Assembly: GCA_949825025.1 (NCBI GenBank)
Contig: OX463780.1
Location: 27,122,118-27,186,117 of the forward strand
DNA length: 64,000 bases
DNA from: Siphlonurus alternatus
Taxonomy: Eukaryota > Arthropoda > Insecta > Ephemeroptera > Siphlonuridae
Direction: 5' to 3'
Shown here: piece by piece, positions 39,516-51,008 of the stretch
Position numbering within the stretch: the stretch's first letter is position 1
Layout of the letters: each line of letters opens with the position of its first letter
Notes under the pieces: model-generated
Seen by the model: only the letters and a program-made list of their open reading frames with translations
Database searches by the model: none
What the model was told of the DNA's origin: nothing
Position numbers and translations under genes: made by a program

Positions 39516-39904
39516 AGTAGTTGTTGTATATCCGCAGGACACGACATACCAATATTAATTATATCCTTGCCTAATTATAAATACAATTCATATCTGGCGT
39601 ATATATAATGTATATAACTATGTATTATGGTAATTATGATACGAATTGGAAAATATTATTACTATTGGATTAAATTTTATATTTTTACACATTATTGCAA
39701 CCGAATTAAAATGCAAGAGAAGAACTAAAAATTAAAAAAAAAAAAAAAAAAATAGAAAAAAAGGGGATTTTTTTATTACTTTCTTTTTTTATCAGTAATA
39801 TATATTTTTTAACTAATCAAGTAGATATTTGATAGTTCAGCGATAAAAATAATACGTGAGACATTATGATTCATCGACAGATAAAATAGCTTAGTATATG
39901 AGTT

Positions 39905-40215
39905 AGAGATGAGGGATGTGTCTTGCCAGTTCATCGTGTTCGCGGTGTTATCAGAGGCGGCCGGGCGTGCAGCCACGTTCAAGATGATGAGCTAATGGTG
40001 CGTGTAACGAGTTCACAAAACAAGCCAGTTCAACGGCGTAGCTACAAACCTGCAGTGGGTTTTCGTGAGCGGGAAAATCGCTTACAGCAGCCAATCAGAG
40101 GCTCTGAATTCTCTCAGCAATTTGATCATCAAGATGGCCGCCATACCGTATTGCAGGAAGTGCGCCTTTCTCGCCTCACTCGACTCATCGCTCCATGGAA
40201 ATTCACCTGAATGGA
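39905..40215. promoter_or_regulatory. CpG-rich patch with promoter-like motif cluster
   Basis: GC- and CpG-rich island in AT-rich DNA. Within 80 bases (40087-40165) stand CCAATCAGAG (CCAAT box), AAGATGGCCGCC (YY1-like) and CAGGAAGTG (ETS-like), a combination known from TATA-less promoters. The frame from 39923 is open for 95 codons but has no recognisable domain. No linked gene was found, and a decayed transposon is equally possible. Confidence 0.3.
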
Positions 40216-40960
40216 TCTAGGATGCTGCTGCACTGTCTTTAAAAAGAATATCTGCCATTTAAAGAGAAAATTATGCAAATGTAGTTCATGAATTTTAGAA
40301 TCCCATTTCATTATACTTTATATTTAGAGTTTATGGCTACTATAAATTGATTTTTTTAAAAAAGGTAAAGTTTTTATTCACTTACGAAGAGATCTTTTTT
40401 TTTTTTTATTAATCGCACAGTGGTTGTATATTATACTAGTTTATAGCACACAAGTGAATTACTAAGTTTGCTATTTTTTGGTTGTTAAACTTTTTTTTTT
40501 TTTTAAATTTGATTATTTTTAGAACAAATACTGAATCATCAACTTTAAAAGTTTAAAACTAATTACAAAGAAAAGGTAAAAATTACATCGTACATAACTG
40601 GAAAGAAAAATAATACGATAAAGTTTAAGTACTGTTCAATGTCAAATAGAGGTCGGTCCGGGAAAATTTATTTAAACTTAACTGTAGAAGTTTTAAGGTG
40701 CATTTTTTTCTAAGATAAAAATGTATTGATCTATTTATTATTATTATTATTTTTTTTTTGCATTCATTTAAAATAGAACATCTATTTTTATAGTGTTCAT
40801 GTCTATTCTTATGTTACACAATTTGACAGATCGAGATTAAAAAGTTATCATAGTTTGAACTTGCAGGCGCCACTGGAGGAATTTTCCGTTGTTTATTTTT
40901 GGAATTAAAAGATCACCCACTCTTGCATCGGAAAGGTGGTTGATGGTATCCTCAATTAAT
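40216..40960. other. AT-rich stretch, nothing recognised
   Basis: Poly(T) runs and AT-rich filler only. Confidence 0.5.
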
Positions 40961-41000
40961 GTTGACTGAGGTTTCCACGATTCCTTCAGGCACAACCTCA
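40961..41000 (+). mobile_element. 5S-SINE body fragment
   Basis: TTGACTGAGGTTTCCACGAT and TCCTTCAGGCACAACCTCA match the body of the other SINE copies (GACTGAGGTTTTCCACGATT and CCTCAGTCTCACCTCA). About 40 bases survive. Confidence 0.5.
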
Positions 41001-41974
41001 TAAATTTATTACAATCACATCAAATTTCCTTTTAAATTGCTTAATAGACAATAATTTCTATTAGTATAAGTAATTTATAAAGTGTTAAATAAATCAAATC
41101 AATTAGTTTCAATAAATCTTTAATATTAATTAATAATTATCTAAAGTCTAAAGCTTTTGTAAATTCGTATTCCGTACTCGAGTGCCAGAAAATTATGATA
41201 ATTAATGGTTACAAAAGTTTTTGATAAGTTATAACTGCGAGCTCATCATATTCGTCCTAGTTGAACGTAATATATTCATGAGAAACAATATATCTGATTG
41301 GCTGACAATTCACGCAGAAACTTTTGAATCTAACTTCCCAGCATCCACATTCAAATGTTTGGGGATGAGAGATTGAAGTCTCTACATTGAAATTTACAAA
41401 GTGATAATGTTAATATAGATTTATAGTGAAGTTTCTGGCTTTTTGAGAAAGTATACTTGATGATATAAATTATGAGACTTGTGACTTTAATTCAGATGGT
41501 GAGTTGAGCTATAATTTTAAAAAAAGAAAAACGCACCATAAACGTCAAAAGGTGGATATTTCGTTTTATAACTTAAGAATTGGTTAAGAGAGAAAGAAAA
41601 GAAGTAATTAAAAAACTTTCATAATAATAAATTAACTTGTAATATTTATGCTTCTTTTTGTGAACTTCATTTAACACTTATTTTTTTTAAAGTGAAAAAT
41701 GTGTATAAAGTGAACATTTAAACTTTAAAGCTGCATTCATCTTCTCTTAACCCAAAAAAAAAGAAATGAAGAGATGAAGATACTGCACATTGCATATGCT
41801 TGTGTACCACAGTATATAATACTCAAGAAGGAATTTTAATCTTAAAGTGGAGAATGTTATGCGCTTTAAAATATTTGATCTTAAGTATTATTTTTTTAGT
41901 GTGATAGTAGTGTGACTCATCTGGAAATAATTAAAAAAAAATAGGAACGGGACAATTGCTACGTTGATTGGTGA
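41001..41974. other. AT-rich stretch, nothing recognised
   Basis: No gene or repeat structure seen. Confidence 0.5.
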
Positions 41975-42410
41975 TAAGTCGTTGTAGAGCGTGGTGCTGA
42001 CCGGTTCTTGTCAGATCACCGAGGTTAAGCAAGGTCGAGCATGTTTAGTATTTAGACGAGTGACCGTTTTAAGTAAAAATTACGCTGCTCTCTCACTTCC
42101 TGGGGTAAATTCATTTCGCTTTCCACCCACTTCATCCAGTGCAGTGACGCACTTGTGTGTGGTTCCCTAGGCTTTGGATATTATTACCAAAGAATTGGTA
42201 TTTAAACTATCAATTCTTTGTTACTATACCTTACTTCGTTGACAAAAAAAAGTAGAGGTGTCCTTCCTTACTGAGTGTTTTTCCACGATTCCCTCAGTCT
42301 CACCTCAGCGAATGTTGGGAAGCGTAACAGGCGGTGTCGTCCATTATCCCTACCCATTACCCCGCTTCAAACTCCAAGCTCATAGGGGTGTATCCTTGCC
42401 AAAAAAACAA
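41975..42410 (+). mobile_element. 5S-rRNA-derived SINE (SINE3-like), copy with insertion
   Basis: Its head keeps the best 5S match in the window: GACCGGTTCTTGTCAGATCA, CCGAGGTTAAGCAAGGTCGA and GTTTAGTATTTAGACGAGTGACCG. The body and tail are as in the copy at 13266, ending CATAGGGGTGTATCCTTGCC before an A-run. About 45 extra bases with inverted ends (CAAAGAATTG and CAATTCTTTG) interrupt the body near 42185-42232. Confidence 0.85.
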
Positions 42411-45049
42411 ACGAACAATAATTATAAATAATTTGAAGACAATATAGGCTTCAGGGAAGATGTGGGAGCATCGCAAAATCAGCTGACTTGAAGTCTCTAA
42501 TAAGTAAGTAGGTATATGTATATTATTATATAATAAATATATTTGTAAAAATAATAAAATTATAGTAAATTATCTGAAAATGATATTTAAAAATACCCAA
42601 AGTTAGTAACAAAATCACAAGCACTTGAGGCTCTATGTAATATTTTAATTAAATCTTATATGAGTTGGTATTATAATGCTTGAAAAATGCAGCAATTAGT
42701 TTATATCTAATTGTCTTATCAAAGAAAGTCTGATACTGATATACTGCTACTGATATATAAATACTAATCAACAATCACAAATTAATGTAACAAAAATGAC
42801 TCAAAATATTTTCATCTTTTCATAATTATTATCTAAACTAAAGTTGTTTCAATAACATCACTATTAATGAAAATTGCTCCCTTGGTTATTGAAAATACAT
42901 TCCAATATTAACAAGAGAACAAAAAAACAATAAACAAAATATGCAATGCATTTAGAACTACAATTGGATTCAATAAGTTATGATAATAATGGAATTATTG
43001 AGAATAAACATAATTTGAATTTTTAATAGTTGTTTCATCTCACAATATTATATCATAAATATATGTTATTAAAATTAATATAATGGTTTTAATTAAATTA
43101 ATTAAAAAGAAGATAAAGAATACATTTACAAAGAATATTAACAGTTTTGCTTAAAATCAATTCTCTCTTTTATATTCTATTCTGGCTGCGTGGTTATACA
43201 TCTAAAGCCAATGCAAATTAATGCAATAAATTATAATATTATCTATTTAATTCAATGTTGTTACTTTGTCCTTGACATTCATCTATATATAACACCGATA
43301 CTATAATTCATGTATTATATTAATAAATAGAACCTCTAAATTAATATTTAATTCGTAAAAACTTAGTTTTCCATGTTTTTTTTTTTTTTTTTTTACGTGG
43401 GAAACTAATCATCACCTTGGTCATATACAGATAAGATGGCACATGCAATGCATGTACGATTTTGCACGTTCTTGTATGAAAAAAAAAAAAAGGTTATAAT
43501 AATCTGAGATGGACGCATGTAGTTGTTTTGTTTTTTATAGCAAAAGCTTTTTAGAAAATTGGCCCTTTATGTATTATATTATTGAAATAGTCGTTAGCAA
43601 AAGAATATAATGCATCATATTACCTTCTAAGCACGTAGAAAAATTTCTTTTTAAATAAGAAAAAGTGAAGAATAACCATTGAAGGCAAACTACTATAAAA
43701 AAAATTCTTCACAGCAAAATTTCTCCAATACAAAAATTGGTTGTTAAGCGTACTTTTGTTAAGTGTAATGTTTTTAAACTTTTCAATTTCACCTTGATGA
43801 AGAAAGTTGAATGTATAAAGTTCATTTTTCTCTCTCTTTTTATTGAAATGATTACTTAGAGACACTTTGACAGTAAATTTGAACCAAACTTTTCATTTAT
43901 ATATGAGTTTTAATCTTTTAACTCAGCTCGCATTTTTCAGTGTTTCATTACTTTTTACTTTTGATGTAGAACTCCATACCAGCATATAAAAAATTTACAA
44001 ACTCTTCTTATAAAATTTTACTTTATAATAATTCTTTAAAGTTTAAATACAATGATATCATAGAAAAAGAATGGATTCTTTTCTATGTTGATATTTTGGA
44101 AAATAAATAAGTTATTAATCACAAATGAAAGAGAGTTAAAAATACACTTTTTACTTGCTTTTGTTTTCAAATTCATCAATCCTCATTGACTTGCTCATTA
44201 TGACATTGCAATATTCACAACAGACAATAAACAATAATAATAATAACAACAGACAATTAAACAATAATTTAATTTGATCAAAACGAAATAAAAAATATTA
44301 GAATAGATATTTCTATGATAAAATGCTACGCGTGTAGAGCTAGGAGAAAGGAGGTTCATATAATAATTTCAAACAAAATATAATGAAAGCAGGTCTGAAC
44401 ATTCTTCTCCTACAGTTCCCATCCCCAAAATAATGTGTGTTTTTTTAAATGACAAATTTGAGGATACACGAATGTCTCATATGTATACAATGGTTATGAG
44501 ATCATAGCTACAGTTTTCCTATTGTGTTTTTTGTTTTTAGTTCTTGTACATAAATCTATTACAACTATAATTATATGGATTTTTTTTAAATACGACCATA
44601 AAAAATATACTTGATTTTAAGTATATACGTTCAATAAACAGCTAGTGCTATGGTTTTATAGAGTAGTATGACTCATGATGAAATTTTGCTTATAAATTAT
44701 AATTTATAATATTGTATGATGACACACAAATTGAACATTAGTTATCTAAGCACAAAATTAATTTTTCACTTATAATAAACTAAACTAAAAAAGGTATTGA
44801 TATCCAAAGAGTTTTATTCCATTTAGGCTTTCGAGAGTAATAAATTATCTGAGAGAATTCTGTTGGAATAAATAAACAACAATCAGAAACTTAATCAATT
44901 CAAGTCTTGAATCATGGTAAAATAAAAATTGTTGATAATAATTCGCAAAAAAAATAATGGATAGTGTATTTAGCTGAAATTGAATTTGTTCTTCCCCCTA
45001 ATTTTCTTTTTGTTATGTTAAAGATATAAATAATTGTATTGCTCATTAT
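42411..45049. other. AT-rich stretch, nothing recognised
   Basis: No gene or structured repeat. A poly(T) run stands at 43378-43394. Confidence 0.5.
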
Positions 45050-45165
45050 GTATGTTATGATATTGTGTGTGTTGTTTTGTATTTATATTAAAACTTGACG
45101 TGAACCTATGTTTGTCCTGCACAACCTGTACAAGTTCAAAATTAATAAATAAAAATATAATACAC
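45050..45165 (+). mobile_element. Probable LINE 3' tail, diverged relative of 21600
   Basis: AACTTGACGTGAACCTATGT, CCTGCACAACCTGTACAAGT and TCAAAATTAATAAATAAAAA follow the same order of words as 21600-21747 (TTGACGTGATGTATGT, GTGCAACCTTTAACTTC, AATAAAATT). Similarity is moderate and no coding part is attached. Confidence 0.3.
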
Positions 45166-48100
45166 GTACAATAAATCACAAGATAGTGCACTTAGATAAT
45201 TGAAAGCTATATCTTCTAACTGAGAGTGTGGAATAGAAAGGAACAAAATACACAGGGGATGATATTTTTTGTATTCTCTGCACTGCATGACAACCCCGAA
45301 GAAAAGATGTGTGAAGAATAACTCAATGCTAATACATAATAAAAATACATCAGTATATATTATGTATTATACCTTATGTCGCGCAGTGTGGCTTTGCACA
45401 ATAATATTATAGAAAAAAAAATCAAACTTTAATATTATGGAAGTCATATGATCCGTCGGCATATACTCTGAATGTAAAATAATACACACATCCCTTTTCA
45501 CTATTATTTTCGTTAGTTATGATGTGTGAATGAAATGCTTTTTTTTTTCATCACTTTGCTGTTAGTTTAACTTCAATAGAGGTTCCAACAATATGTGTAC
45601 TTTTAATAGTCATGACTCTCTTTATTCAGTAAAAAATTTGAACTTACAATGTTAGATTAAGTATGTACTTACATGCGAAATGTACTAGAAGTAAGGTTCA
45701 GTACATTTAGTCATTTAATGTATAACAGCAATGTACATGTACTAACGTAAGTCCTTACAGTAAGGTTAAAATAATTTGTATATAACTGACTTCAAATTCA
45801 GCATAATTTAAGGTGATTTAGTTCAAAATTTCAAGGAAACAACTGAAACTTAACTGTAAATTATGTCTCTTTTATGCATGGTGGCGAAGCTCTGAAAGTC
45901 AAAATTAAATCACTCTATATTTTACACCGGTAGGCCTGTATTATAACTACCCGGCAAAGGATAAAGGAGAGCTGAGTAAGAAAAGTTTTGATGACACGAC
46001 CAAGTTATCCATCCCAGCATTAATTTGCCTAATTTAATACAGAAAACATGGAAATCATAGTCAGGATGGTCGGTAATGACAACATTTGTATCAATTACCA
46101 AGCCAGTCACGCTACATGCACTGTGCCATCGTGCTTCTGTGACTTGAATTGTTTATTTATTAAACGAATTTAAATATAATCTAACACATAAGTTTGTTCT
46201 CAAATTGTGGATCATGCTCTTTTGTGTTTTGCTAACTAATTTTGTCAACGATATATCTCCTCAGGGCTAGAATTAATAATTATTCTAAAAAAAAGTATGA
46301 TTGCTTTTTAAAATAACAGTAAAATTAGTGGTTGCAAGGTTGACCATCAACACAAATTCTTAATTGATTTTGTTATTATAATAGGAATAAATGCTGCATA
46401 TGAGAATTGTTGTGTTTTGCCAACTTCAAATCTTAAATGTATTTGTTCACCATGTAATTTAGTATTTCACATTATGAGCTCTATACAGTGCATTGCATTA
46501 ATTGCTTACCTGAATATATACGTATATCAACGGCAATATAAAGTAGATCCTCTTGTATGAAGTTTTGAAGCTGTGCTAATTTTATTACCAACTTCCTATT
46601 TTTTGTTTTCATGAAAAAGAAGGAAAAGTATATAGATATTACATTATTTCCCGCTATTTCCGCGATGCTAACCAACCTGCTTGTCTAACTCAATTTGAAT
46701 TTTATTTGAATAAAAAAAAAAAAAAAAATCGTCACAGCTAAAATTTAATTTAATTTTCATATACTTTTCAAATTCTATCTAAAATTTTTATTTTTGAAAT
46801 TCATATGATATGGATTTATTTTAATTTAATTATATTTTTATTATTACTGAAGAAAGATTATATATAATCATAAAATTGTTACATTATAAAATGCTGCAGC
46901 AAAATATAATAATATAAGCATACAAAATAATGTAATATAATATATATAATATAATATATATATAATATAATAATAGCTTCTGTGGTGTTTTATGTTGTTT
47001 ATATTATATTTTATCTGATTTTGATGTATAGATGTTCCAGATTAATATAATGTAGCATTCTTTTATTTCTGCGCAGTTTCAAAACCAGTACCAAGGACAA
47101 TTTCATTATAATACTTTAATTAAATATTACATGCTGCAATAAAGTATTATTTTTGTATTAATCGTACTGAATTAAAGTTGAAAATTTAATTATAACAATA
47201 TTTATTTAGTTTACAGTCTAAGTAGTCGCAATAATACACTCTCACCAATCATTCTGTCATTCATTAATAATTTATGACATTAACTCTGTATATTTACTTT
47301 TTATTAATAAAATTACAACTTTAATTTGCAACAACTGCGAGTCAGTAAAATTGTATCAGCTAGTGCATGACTTCATCACGTGGCACAACTGTTTCAGTTC
47401 CAATTTCTAAACTAAAGAAACACTTTGATGTTCAGCACCAATCAAGGGTAACAATAGCTTTGTCTTGTGGTGTACATCAAAGCTTTTTACTTTGTTACAA
47501 AGTCCATTGATATTCTAGTATATAAACTTGCAAAACGTCAAAGTACTTTACATTTTTTCTCTTTTGCGAGATAATAGACTTAACCCTTTTGCAGTATAAA
47601 ATACTAATGATGTTAAATGGGGAAGTTGTTGCAATCTGGCGTTTACTTTGAAGAAAATTAACCAAATAGCATCAAAATATTCTCAACTATAGACAATTAG
47701 AACTACAGTTAATAGGCTATCTTATATTAGTCTATACCTTATTCAAGCTAGCTTCAAGTAGGTTTAAGTCAGTTAAAGTATTTCCGTATTTTGTGAATAT
47801 ATTTTCTTGTAAACTAGAGTAAAAAACCACTTAATTTATTATAAATTTTTAAGTACACATTTTTTATTTTTTCTTAAATTTTTTTAATCTGCTTACTTCA
47901 ATGCCTAAAAATCACGTTTTTTTGTTCTTTTATAAAAATAAAATTTTCAGAAAAATATGATACTTTTAAAATTAAATTTCCAAAAATGTAGCAACAATCC
48001 ATACGCATATATTAGTTTGTGAAATGAACTTGAAAAAAAGCTATACTTATTATTATTAAAGGATTAATATGAGTGGATATTTTGTCTTTTATTTTATGGA

Positions 48101-48690
48101 CTAAAAAGATTTTCAGATTACCATCGGGAAAAGTTGAGCATGGACGTGGTGAAATTTATATTTTTAACAGTTTATGAACTGCATTACTGCGAATATTTGA
48201 CTGTGGTAAAACAAGTTGCCCAGCTTGATTAATAACTAAATTAACTTATTTCGCCCACGGATAAATGAGGATTTAAATAAATATTATAGTATATAAATAT
48301 AGGTATAGCTTTAGTTATTTGAACCTTACATAAGGTTTAAACGTAAATACACAATCAGAAATCATCGATAATCATTGAAGATCCTTATGTTCCATGAGTT
48401 GGTGAAGTGACCTAGGCGAAGCTAGCTGATTTATTATAAAGACAAACACCCATTATTACAAATTAATACATATTATAATTAAGTAATTAAATTGATTAAT
48501 GACTTATTTGTCACGTGACCAACTGATTTCAAAAAGAGAGAAACAGAATATTTTTAATTAAAGGTGATTTAGTTCCATGAATAAAGCGGGAGAATAAGAT
48601 GCTCATGATTTTTCTCGTCTCTTCTTATGTCACGAGGAACGTTTATATGTCGCCGATGGCTCCCAAATATATAATTAAAGCTAACTAATA
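45166..48690. other. AT-rich stretch, nothing recognised
   Basis: No gene. A loose inverted pattern of AGTACATT / AATGTACT words lies at 45660-45770 but has no clear ends. Confidence 0.45.
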
Positions 48691-48848
48691 GGTCTGTTCG
48701 TAAACTCTGCTCGGTGTACTCTGAGCAATTTAACGAACAAATATCGTGAAGCCATTTGTCATTTGCACTGCACTTGCTACCCCACGCTCTGAGCTAGTGT
48801 AAGAAAGTGGTGTAAAAGTTTACACCAAACAGGGCTTACGAACAGACC
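48691..48848. mobile_element. MITE with GGTCTGTTCGTAA ends, 158 bp
   Basis: GGTCTGTTCGTAA at the left is matched by TTACGAACAGACC at the right. Further in, CTGCTCGGTGTA and TACACCAAACAG also pair loosely. TA flanks both ends, compatible with a Tc1/mariner or Harbinger type. No coding capacity. Confidence 0.8.
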
Positions 48849-49774
48849 TAATGTTAAATATTATATTTTAAGCAAGTGCACCGTTATTGCGCCGTTCGAC
48901 ATTTTTTCATGGAAATCATCTTTTAAAGTCAGTAATTTTGATTGCGCATTTTTTAAACACGATAAAGCCTAGTAGCTGCAACTATATATAATATATAAAA
49001 ACATATTACAATATGAAATTAGCATTATGTAACTGGTAGAATAAATGATAAATGTATACTATAGTCTATAGTTATGTAAAATACCAGCTCTTATTGACGT
49101 ATCTCATATGAATTGACTACAATTTGTCGACAGTTTAAGTTTTTTTAATCATTTTTTTACTAATTTATCGTTTATTAGGGATTACAATGATGTTATAATA
49201 GTCGGTTCGCAATATTAACAGTTAATTCAGATTCAAATGAACCTTATATTCCCTCTACATATTATCTATATATATTATACATGATTCATTTTTCTGAAAT
49301 AATTGGGTGCCTTTACAAATTGATCTAAAATAATACTATCATATATACATTTAAAAACAAGATTACATGACATCACATCATTAAAAATAACAGAACCTTG
49401 AACGAAAAGCGCGAGAGCTAATTACTATTTTTAATTGGATCAAACTTCCTTTGTTATGAGTTATTTTTTAATATTTATTATTATAATTAGCTCGTGCAAT
49501 ATAGAATTCATTTTAATTTTGAAAATGAAAAGATAAATTCAGTATACCAATTTCCACTGTATATTTTATGAACAATTATTTTCAGATTGACACTGTGAGT
49601 GTCAATTGTGGCTGATTACGGCTTACAATCACAGATTAGATATCACATGAGTCTCATACGAGTGTTGTTTCAGCAGTCAACTCCAATTGCTCCATTGTTA
49701 ATGTTGACGACAGATCTTACAAGCCTAAGGGTGACAACAATAGTCAATTAGAGTTCCAAAGCTCACTCCGTAAT
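48849..49774. other. AT-rich stretch, nothing recognised
   Basis: No gene or structured repeat seen. Confidence 0.5.
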
Positions 49775-50670
49775 TGTCAAAATTCAAAAAATTCAAAATT
49801 CAAAATTTCTTTATTAAATCCATTTCTCCTACAATCAAAACATCACAATATAGATATTTGTTGAGGTTAATAGGACACGTCAATTGTGGCAATATATTGA
49901 TAGCCGAGGGTTATATATATTATATACAAACAATATAGGCTGTTAACATGCAGAAGTAAAATCATGGTCCATATAATTCTTGACGCAATAAAAATATTTG
50001 TCCATTAACAGGTCTTTTACACTTGAGCAAAAAATCTTGAAGTTATCTATGCACTTTATATCACTCGGTAATTTATTATAAATACTAAGACACTTCAGAA
50101 ATGGACCATGTTTATACATGTCCATTCTGCACCAAATAGGCGTTATCACTTTTCTCACTTATCACTTATCACTTATCACATTTCTTGTATTGTAGATATG
50201 ATTAATTTCATGTTTTCTAAACTGACACATATTTTTTTTTTACATAACAAACACACTCACTGATAAAAATACATGGCAAAGGTAGAATTGAATGCTTTTT
50301 GAACAGGGGCACACATGATGCTCTTCTTTTTACAAAACACATAAGTCGAAGCACTTTTTTTTGCAAAGCAAATAACCTATGAAAATCAACAGAATCTCCC
50401 CAACATATAATCCCATATTTCAAAATTGAATAGAAATTTGCATAGTAAAGTACTTTTAAACATTCAAATTCCATTTCGTGTCTTACTTCACCAATTGCAA
50501 AAATAACTGAAGCCAACTTATTGCATATATAATCAATATGCTTAATCCATCTTAGATTCTTATTAATATATATACCCAAAAGTTTTGTTTGTTCATTTAA
50601 TGCAATTGTTTGTGTATCTACACAAACCTATAATGATTTCTGACTTAACACAAGATTAATAAACATCTAG
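49775..50670 (-). pseudogene. 5'-truncated jockey-type LINE, end of reverse transcriptase ORF
   Basis: On the minus strand VDTQTIALNEQTKLLGIYIN leads into NLRWIKHIDYICNKLAS, a run of LKVLYYANFYSILKYGIICWG and LQKKVLRLMCFVKRR, then after a frameshift GPFLKCLSIYNKLPSDIKC. This is the C-terminal part of non-LTR reverse transcriptase ORF2 downstream of the catalytic motifs. A stop (TAG) lies near 50628-50630. The frame breaks at a poly(T) run near 50230, and an ATCACTT triplication follows at 50156-50178. The 3' end has AATAAAG and then TTTTGAA repeats (49777-49812). Dead remnant. Confidence 0.8.
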
Positions 50671-50704
50671 GCTTCTGCTTCATTCATCAATAAGGCCATT
50701 GCAA

Positions 50705-51008
50705 TAAGGTTCCTGAATATTGAGCGTGGTGCAGTGCATTGACCGGTTCTCTTTAGATTATCGAAATCAAGTCGAGCGTGGTTAGTACTTGGATGGGTGA
50801 CTGCATATTTCATGCAAGTAAAAATTACGTTGCTTCCTCCCTGAGGTAAATTCGCCTCGCTTTCCATCCAGTGCAGTGATGCACTTGTGTGTGGTTTCCC
50901 GGGTTTTGGATATCACTTTGGTCCATTGATAAAAAATAAGGGTGTCTGACTGAGGTCTTCCACGGTTCCCTCAGTCTCACCTCAGCAAATGCTTGTATCC
51001 TTGTTAAA
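50705..51008 (+). mobile_element. 5S-rRNA-derived SINE (SINE3-like), internally deleted copy
   Basis: Head GCAGTGCATTGACCGGTTCT through GTTAGTACTTGGATGGGTGA keeps the 5S C-box region. The body (GTGCAGTGATGCACTTGTGT, TCCCTCAGTCTCACCTCAGC) matches the other copies, but about 70 bases before the ATCCTTG tail are missing. It lies immediately upstream of the LINE fragment's truncated end. Confidence 0.83.

Noticed and set aside
39923..40210. 95-codon frame as a protein-coding gene
   Set aside because: No domain, no splice partner and no codon pattern distinct from its CpG-rich background; kept only as a promoter-like patch.
45922..46110. 62-codon minus-strand frame starting MTGLVIDTNVV, reminiscent of PIN-domain starts
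   Set aside because: The resemblance is limited to a few residues; no further PIN acidic motifs follow and the context is plain AT-rich DNA.
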